Of a DNA stretch of 8,502 bases, positions 5,915-8,502 are shown one piece after another (position 1 is the stretch's first letter; each line of letters starts with the position of its first letter). A model generated the notes under the pieces. It saw only the letters and a list, made by a program, of their open reading frames with translations. It was not told the origin of the DNA and searched no databases. Where the stretch lies: contig CAMNNV010000043.1 in assembly GCA_946546075.1 (NCBI GenBank), forward strand, positions 1-8,502. The letters are read 5' to 3'. The DNA comes from an uncultured Bacillota bacterium. Its GTDB lineage: Bacteria; Bacillota; Clostridia; Peptostreptococcales; Anaerovoracaceae. Made by a program: the position numbers and the translations under genes.

Positions 5915-6367
5915 CTAACCCAGGAAGTTCATGACGGACTTCTTCACGTCATTGCCGTCTGCTACGCCCTTGACCTTAGGCATGACGGCTCCCATGAGTC
6001 TGCCCATGGATCCTTTGCCGCTTCCTGCTTCGATCCCGGCTTCTGCTGCAGTCTCCTTGACCAGCTCATCGATCTCCTCAGCAGTGAGCTGTTTCGGAAG
6101 ATATCCTGTCAGAACTGCGATCTCTGCTTCATTCGCTTCTACGAGGTCATCACGGCCTGCCTTCTTGAAATCAGCTATGCCGTCCTTTCTCATCTTGATC
6201 TGCTTCGCAACGATAGCAGCGATCCCTGCATCATCAAGCTCTTCGCGGTTGTCCACCTCGTACTGCTTGATGGCAGCTCTGAGAAAACTGATGGTTTCCT
6301 TCCTGACAGTCTGCCTGTTCTTCATGGCATCCTTGAAGTCAGCATTCAATCTTTCTTTTAAGGTCAA
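5915..6367 (-). CDS. yqeY: GatB/YqeY-domain protein
   Basis: A 150-residue protein matching YqeY along its full usual length. It has an N-terminal helical part (LKERLNADFKDAMKNRQTVR, then KETISFLRAAIKQYEVDNRE), a middle segment with IVAKQIKMRKDGIADFKKAGR, and the GYLPKQLTAEEIDELV and GKGSMGRLMGAVMPKVKGVADG motifs (about 103-145) shared with the tRNA-binding tail of GatB. Known context: it is a free-standing relative of the C-terminal domain of the tRNA amidotransferase B subunit, and its own function is not settled. The start is TTG at 6367-6365, supported by AAGAAGGTG about six bases upstream; the first internal Met is at residue 15. It lies 29 bases after rpsU, the pairing common in Bacillota, and is the last gene before two terminators. 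Confidence 0.94.
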   Translation of the reverse strand: MTLKERLNADFKDAMKNRQTVRKETISFLRAAIKQYEVDNREELDDAGIAAIVAKQIKMRKDGIADFKKAGRDDLVEANEAEIAVLTGYLPKQLTAEEIDELVKETAAEAGIEAGSGKGSMGRLMGAVMPKVKGVADGNDVKKSVMNFLG

Positions 6368-6396
6368 TCAAAACACCTTCTTCGTTTCAAATAAGC

Positions 6397-6576
6397 TTAG
6401 TATCTCTTAGCCTTCTTCCTAGCAGCCTCAGACTTCTTCTTACGCTTAACGCTAGGCTTCTCATAATGCTCTCTCTTACGGAGTTCGCTCATGACGCCGT
6501 CTCTGGCGCATGATCTCTTGAATCTCTTCAGAGCACTCTCTAAGCTTTCGTTTTCTCTTACGATAACCTGTGCCAT
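6397..6576 (-). CDS. rpsU: Small ribosomal subunit protein bS21
   Basis: A 59-codon frame, from ATG at 6576-6574 to TAA at 6399-6397. It encodes MAQVIVRENESLESALKRFK, then a basic helical region with SCARDGVMSELRKREHYEKP, and a Lys/Arg-rich tail ending KKAKRY. This is the full length and sequence pattern of bS21, which joins the 30S subunit near the anti-Shine-Dalgarno end of 16S rRNA and helps initiation. The ribosome binding site is a nearly full complement of the 16S tail (AGGAGGTGA at about 6591-6583), 12 bases from AGGAGG to the ATG, which is slightly long. The upstream promoter at 6643-6671 and the downstream yqeY fit the usual rpsU-yqeY unit. Confidence 0.97.
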   Translation of the reverse strand: MAQVIVRENESLESALKRFKRSCARDGVMSELRKREHYEKPSVKRKKKSEAARKKAKRY

Positions 6577-6631
6577 TTTCCTGTTTCACCTCCTGACCTT
6601 TGAAAAATCATGTAAACCAAAAATGGCTTTC

Positions 6632-6688
6632 GCACAGAGTTTATTATAATCTTTCCCGAAGTGCTTTGCAAGAAGATTTTCTCTGTGC
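6632..6688. repeat. 8-bp inverted repeat spanning the rpsU promoter
   Basis: GCACAGAG at 6632-6639 and CTCTGTGC at 6681-6688 are perfectly complementary. A second nested pair inside them (AATCTT near 6648-6653 and AAGATT near 6674-6679) could extend the structure. On the plus strand the outer arm is followed by six T (6689-6694), so plus-strand RNA entering this region could form a terminator-like hairpin. On the minus strand the pair brackets the rpsU -35 and -10 boxes. Confidence 0.45.
6643..6671 (-). promoter_or_regulatory. Promoter of rpsU-yqeY
   Basis: On the minus strand, TTGCAA (6671-6666), a 17-base spacer, and a perfect TATAAT (6648-6643). Transcription would begin near 6636, giving a leader of about 60 bases that ends in the strong ribosome binding site of rpsU. 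It lies in the 129-base gap between the HIT gene and rpsU, consistent with separate strong expression of the ribosomal protein. Confidence 0.75.
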
Positions 6689-6705
6689 TTTTTTATTGAT
6701 TCTCA

Positions 6706-7047
6706 TCAGCCTGGTGGCCATGTCATCTTGCGCTTGCCAAGCAGATGGAAATGCAGGTGCTTCACGGTCTGCAGTCCGTCCTCGCCGCAGTTGTTGACCA
6801 GCCTGTATCCGTTCTCCAGGCCAAGCTCTGCCGCTATATCCTTCACCTTGCACATGATGTATCCCAAAAGTTCAGCGTCCTCATCCTTCACATCGTCCAA
6901 AGATGCGATGTGCTTCTTCGGAATGATCAGGACATGCTCCGGTGCCTGTGGCTCCAGATCTCTGAAGGCCAGGATCTTATCATCTTCGTATACCTTCGTG
7001 GAAGGGATCTCGCCCTCTGCGATCTTGCAGAATAAACAATCACTCAT
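6706..7047 (-). CDS. HIT-family purine nucleotide hydrolase (HINT-like)
   Basis: A 113-residue, full-length HIT protein. The catalytic histidine triad is HLHFHLL with His 97, 99 and 101; His 99 would be the nucleophile-type residue by family precedent. The N-terminal CLFCKIAEGEIPSTKVYEDD (cysteines 4 and 7) and HVLIIPKKHI (His 38 and 46) are typical of the HINT branch, in which the two cysteines and two histidines bind zinc. Known family role: hydrolysis of adenosine phosphoramidates and related adducts, including aminoacyl-adenylate-type compounds, in the cytosol. The start ATG at 7047 has AAAGGAGA seven bases upstream. The gene sits 30 bases after the ylmH-like stop and ahead of rpsU-yqeY, the order often seen in Clostridia. 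The physiological substrate is unknown. Confidence 0.95.
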   Translation of the reverse strand: MSDCLFCKIAEGEIPSTKVYEDDKILAFRDLEPQAPEHVLIIPKKHIASLDDVKDEDAELLGYIMCKVKDIAAELGLENGYRLVNNCGEDGLQTVKHLHFHLLGKRKMTWPPG

Positions 7048-7071
7048 GATCTTTCTCCTTTCTGTGACATT

Positions 7072-7080
7072 ATTATATCA
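7072..7080 (-). promoter_or_regulatory. Possible extended -10 promoter ahead of the HIT gene
   Basis: On the minus strand, the stop codon TGA of the ylmH-like gene (7080-7078) is directly followed by TATAAT (7077-7072), forming TGATATAAT, an extended -10. No good -35 is seen 16-18 bases upstream. A start near 7065 would leave a leader of about 17 bases with the AAAGGAGA site. It is plausible as a secondary start, but the gene could also simply be read through from mtaB. Confidence 0.35.
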
Positions 7081-7854
7081 CAAATACCTCTCGATCTCGA
7101 TGAATAACCTGTCCTTGCGCGTCCGGCCGCCCACTTCTTTGAGATAAGCCTTGCCCTTGCCGCGGAGCACCAGTTTGTCCCCTTCTGCGACCTGCGCGTC
7201 GATCTTCTCCACCTGCATGCTGTTGACAAATACGATGCCCTGACGGATCGCTTCCGCCGCCTTGCCACGTGACAACCCGAATGCCGAGGACACCACATTG
7301 TCAAGCCGCAGTGATGCCACGGTATCCTTGACCACCTGCACCCGCTTCTCCGGGATCTGCAGTTTCTCAAGACCTGCTGCTTCCAGCTGCAGCGTCGTCC
7401 TGCCCGCCTTATCGTAATTCAGCATCAGGAAATCCTTGATCTCCTCCAAAATGATGATATCAGCTCCGTCCTCTCGTACCAGGATGTCACCGATCATCTC
7501 GCGCTTCAGCCCGAGGCCTGTGAGAGATCCCAGATAGTCTCTGTGGGTGAGCCTCCGGCCGTGGGCCGGCGCCTTCGCCCTTATGACGCAAAGGTCATCC
7601 GCGGCATCTTCGATGTAGTCCGGCAGAAACAGTGCGACCGTGCGCTCCGCGTCCTCATATCCTCCAAAGAACTCCAGGCGGATCTCCTTCTGCCCGCGTC
7701 CGATTTCTTTCCAAAGGCCAGCGACCAGTGTGCGCTGCCGCATATCCAGGAAGTTGGTCCTGGTCATCATATAATTGTCTGCCGCCTGCATGTACTTGTC
7801 TCTCACGGAGGCCAGCATCATCTGATCTTCTTTTGCCTGCTGGTCGTTTCTCAA
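7078..7854 (-). CDS. ylmH: YlmH-family S4-domain RNA-binding protein
   Basis: A 258-residue protein with the layout of B. subtilis YlmH. The N-terminal region has NFLDMRQR (34-41) and FFGGYEDAERTVALFLPDY (62-80), the family signature LTHRDYLGSLTGLGLKREMIGDILV lies at 102-126, and a C-terminal S4 RNA-binding domain at about 182-245 (LRLDNVVSSAFGLSRGKAAE and IRQGIVFVNSMQVEK). Known: YlmH binds 50S-peptidyl-tRNA complexes and acts in rescue of stalled ribosomes. That role is assigned here by homology. The start is TTG at 7854-7852, strongly supported by GGGGGTGAT seven bases upstream. It overlaps the mtaB stop as TTGA. In B. subtilis ylmH lies in the ylm cluster near cell-division genes, so its position between mtaB and the HIT gene is different here. 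Confidence 0.9.
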   Translation of the reverse strand: MRNDQQAKEDQMMLASVRDKYMQAADNYMMTRTNFLDMRQRTLVAGLWKEIGRGQKEIRLEFFGGYEDAERTVALFLPDYIEDAADDLCVIRAKAPAHGRRLTHRDYLGSLTGLGLKREMIGDILVREDGADIIILEEIKDFLMLNYDKAGRTTLQLEAAGLEKLQIPEKRVQVVKDTVASLRLDNVVSSAFGLSRGKAAEAIRQGIVFVNSMQVEKIDAQVAEGDKLVLRGKGKAYLKEVGGRTRKDRLFIEIERYL

Positions 7855-8502
7855 TCCATCACCCCCATCATGCCGTCCCGGAACGGATCAGTGAGCGTGA
7901 CGTCGAGAAATTCGTTGCGATATTTTGCGAAATCCTCTTCGCTTTCACAGTTTACATAAACATATATATAGTTACTCGAGTATCCTGTCATCATTCCCAG
8001 TGTCTCGTCGTACTCTTCGATGAGGATCCTCGCCTTCTTGCCCCTGTTCTTCCTTAAGAAATCCTGCTCGCTCTTAAGCGCCAGCTTGCTGAGCCTGTCC
8101 GACCTGTCTTTTTTGATCTGAGGTGCCACATGACCCGGCATCTGCGCCGCCTTCGTAAACGGTCTCTTGGAGTATTGGAAGATGTGCGTGTGCACGAATT
8201 CGCAAAGGTCCGTTAGGTTCATGCTCTCCTGGAAGTCTGCTTCCTTCTCCCCGGGAAATCCCACGATGATATCCGTGGAGATCCCGTAGAGAGGATCGAA
8301 CTCCCGAAGGACTCTGACGATGTCCAGATACTCTCCCTTGCTGTATGGCCGGTTCATGGCCTCCAGCACCTTGTCACTTCCGCTCTGTGCCGACAGATGG
8401 ACGTGATGACAGAGTTTATCGTACTTCAGAAGACCCTTGACGTACTCGGCGTTCACCACCGCCGGCTCCAGTGAGCTCAGGCGTATCCGGAAGTCTCCTT
8501 CC
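7851..8502 (-). CDS. mtaB: tRNA t6A37 methylthiotransferase MtaB, C-terminal part (5' end beyond the window)
   Basis: The visible 216 residues start inside the radical SAM domain at RIRLSSLEP and continue through LCHHVHLSAQSGSDKVLEAM, STDIIVGFPGEKEADFQESM, and FVHTHIFQYSKRPFTKAAQM. They end in a TRAM-like RNA-binding domain of about 65 residues. The HVHLSAQSGSDKVLEAMNRP and HIFQYSKR-type segments favour MtaB over MiaB. The N-terminal UPF0004 domain and the CxxxCxxC cluster motif are outside the window, so integrity of the active site cannot be judged. Known role: it adds a methylthio group to C2 of N6-threonylcarbamoyladenosine 37 in tRNAs reading ANN codons, giving ms2t6A. The stop TGA overlaps the ylmH start. 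Its closeness to rpsU-yqeY matches the conserved Bacillota order. Confidence 0.9.
   Translation of the reverse strand, partial: EGDFRIRLSSLEPAVVNAEYVKGLLKYDKLCHHVHLSAQSGSDKVLEAMNRPYSKGEYLDIVRVLREFDPLYGISTDIIVGFPGEKEADFQESMNLTDLCEFVHTHIFQYSKRPFTKAAQMPGHVAPQIKKDRSDRLSKLALKSEQDFLRKNRGKKARILIEEYDETLGMMTGYSSNYIYVYVNCESEEDFAKYRNEFLDVTLTDPFRDGMMGVMD

Overview
The window reads as a compact chromosomal segment of a Gram-positive anaerobe, most likely a member of the Clostridia (Bacillota). The support is the order mtaB ... HIT ... rpsU-yqeY, which is typical of that phylum, together with a YlmH-type S4 protein, strong AGGAGGTGA-like ribosome binding sites, frequent TTG starts, many Arg AGA codons at moderate GC, and a secreted CHAP/SH3 cell-wall protein with Thr-rich linkers. 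I cannot assign a genus. Every gene I can support lies on the minus strand, so the text below follows transcription, from high to low coordinates.

Region 1 (8502 to about 5813) is a translation and RNA-modification cluster. It holds the 3' part of mtaB (tRNA t6A37 methylthiotransferase), a ylmH-like S4 RNA-binding gene coupled to it by a TTGA overlap, a HIT-family nucleotide hydrolase, rpsU (bS21, 59 codons), and yqeY (GatB/YqeY-domain protein, TTG start). A good sigma-A-type promoter lies just ahead of rpsU, and a weaker extended -10 lies ahead of the HIT gene. The cluster ends in two consecutive minus-strand intrinsic terminators.

Region 2 (about 5811 to 3856) is a two-gene unit. A small AbrB/MazE-fold DNA-binding protein overlaps by ATGA a 516-residue secreted protein with a signal peptide, a CHAP amidase/endopeptidase domain and four C-terminal bacterial SH3 repeats separated by Thr-rich linkers. 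A 15-bp near-perfect palindrome sits immediately ahead of the AbrB-like start codon. A strong terminator closes the unit, and the loop of that hairpin carries a TATAAT that fits as the -10 box of the next operon.

Region 3 (about 3906 to 1) is a tightly coupled three-gene operon. A YgiQ-family radical SAM protein is followed, through ATGA overlaps, by a solitary beta-class DNA adenine methyltransferase with no restriction partner in view, and then by a THUMP-domain RNA methyltransferase of the RlmL/YpsC type whose 3' end lies outside the window.

No mobile element, CRISPR array, tRNA or rRNA gene is visible, and no gap between genes exceeds about 235 bases. The most unusual content is the AbrB-like/CHAP-SH3 pair with its candidate operator, the orphan DNA methyltransferase embedded among SAM-dependent enzymes, and the terminator hairpin that doubles as a promoter.
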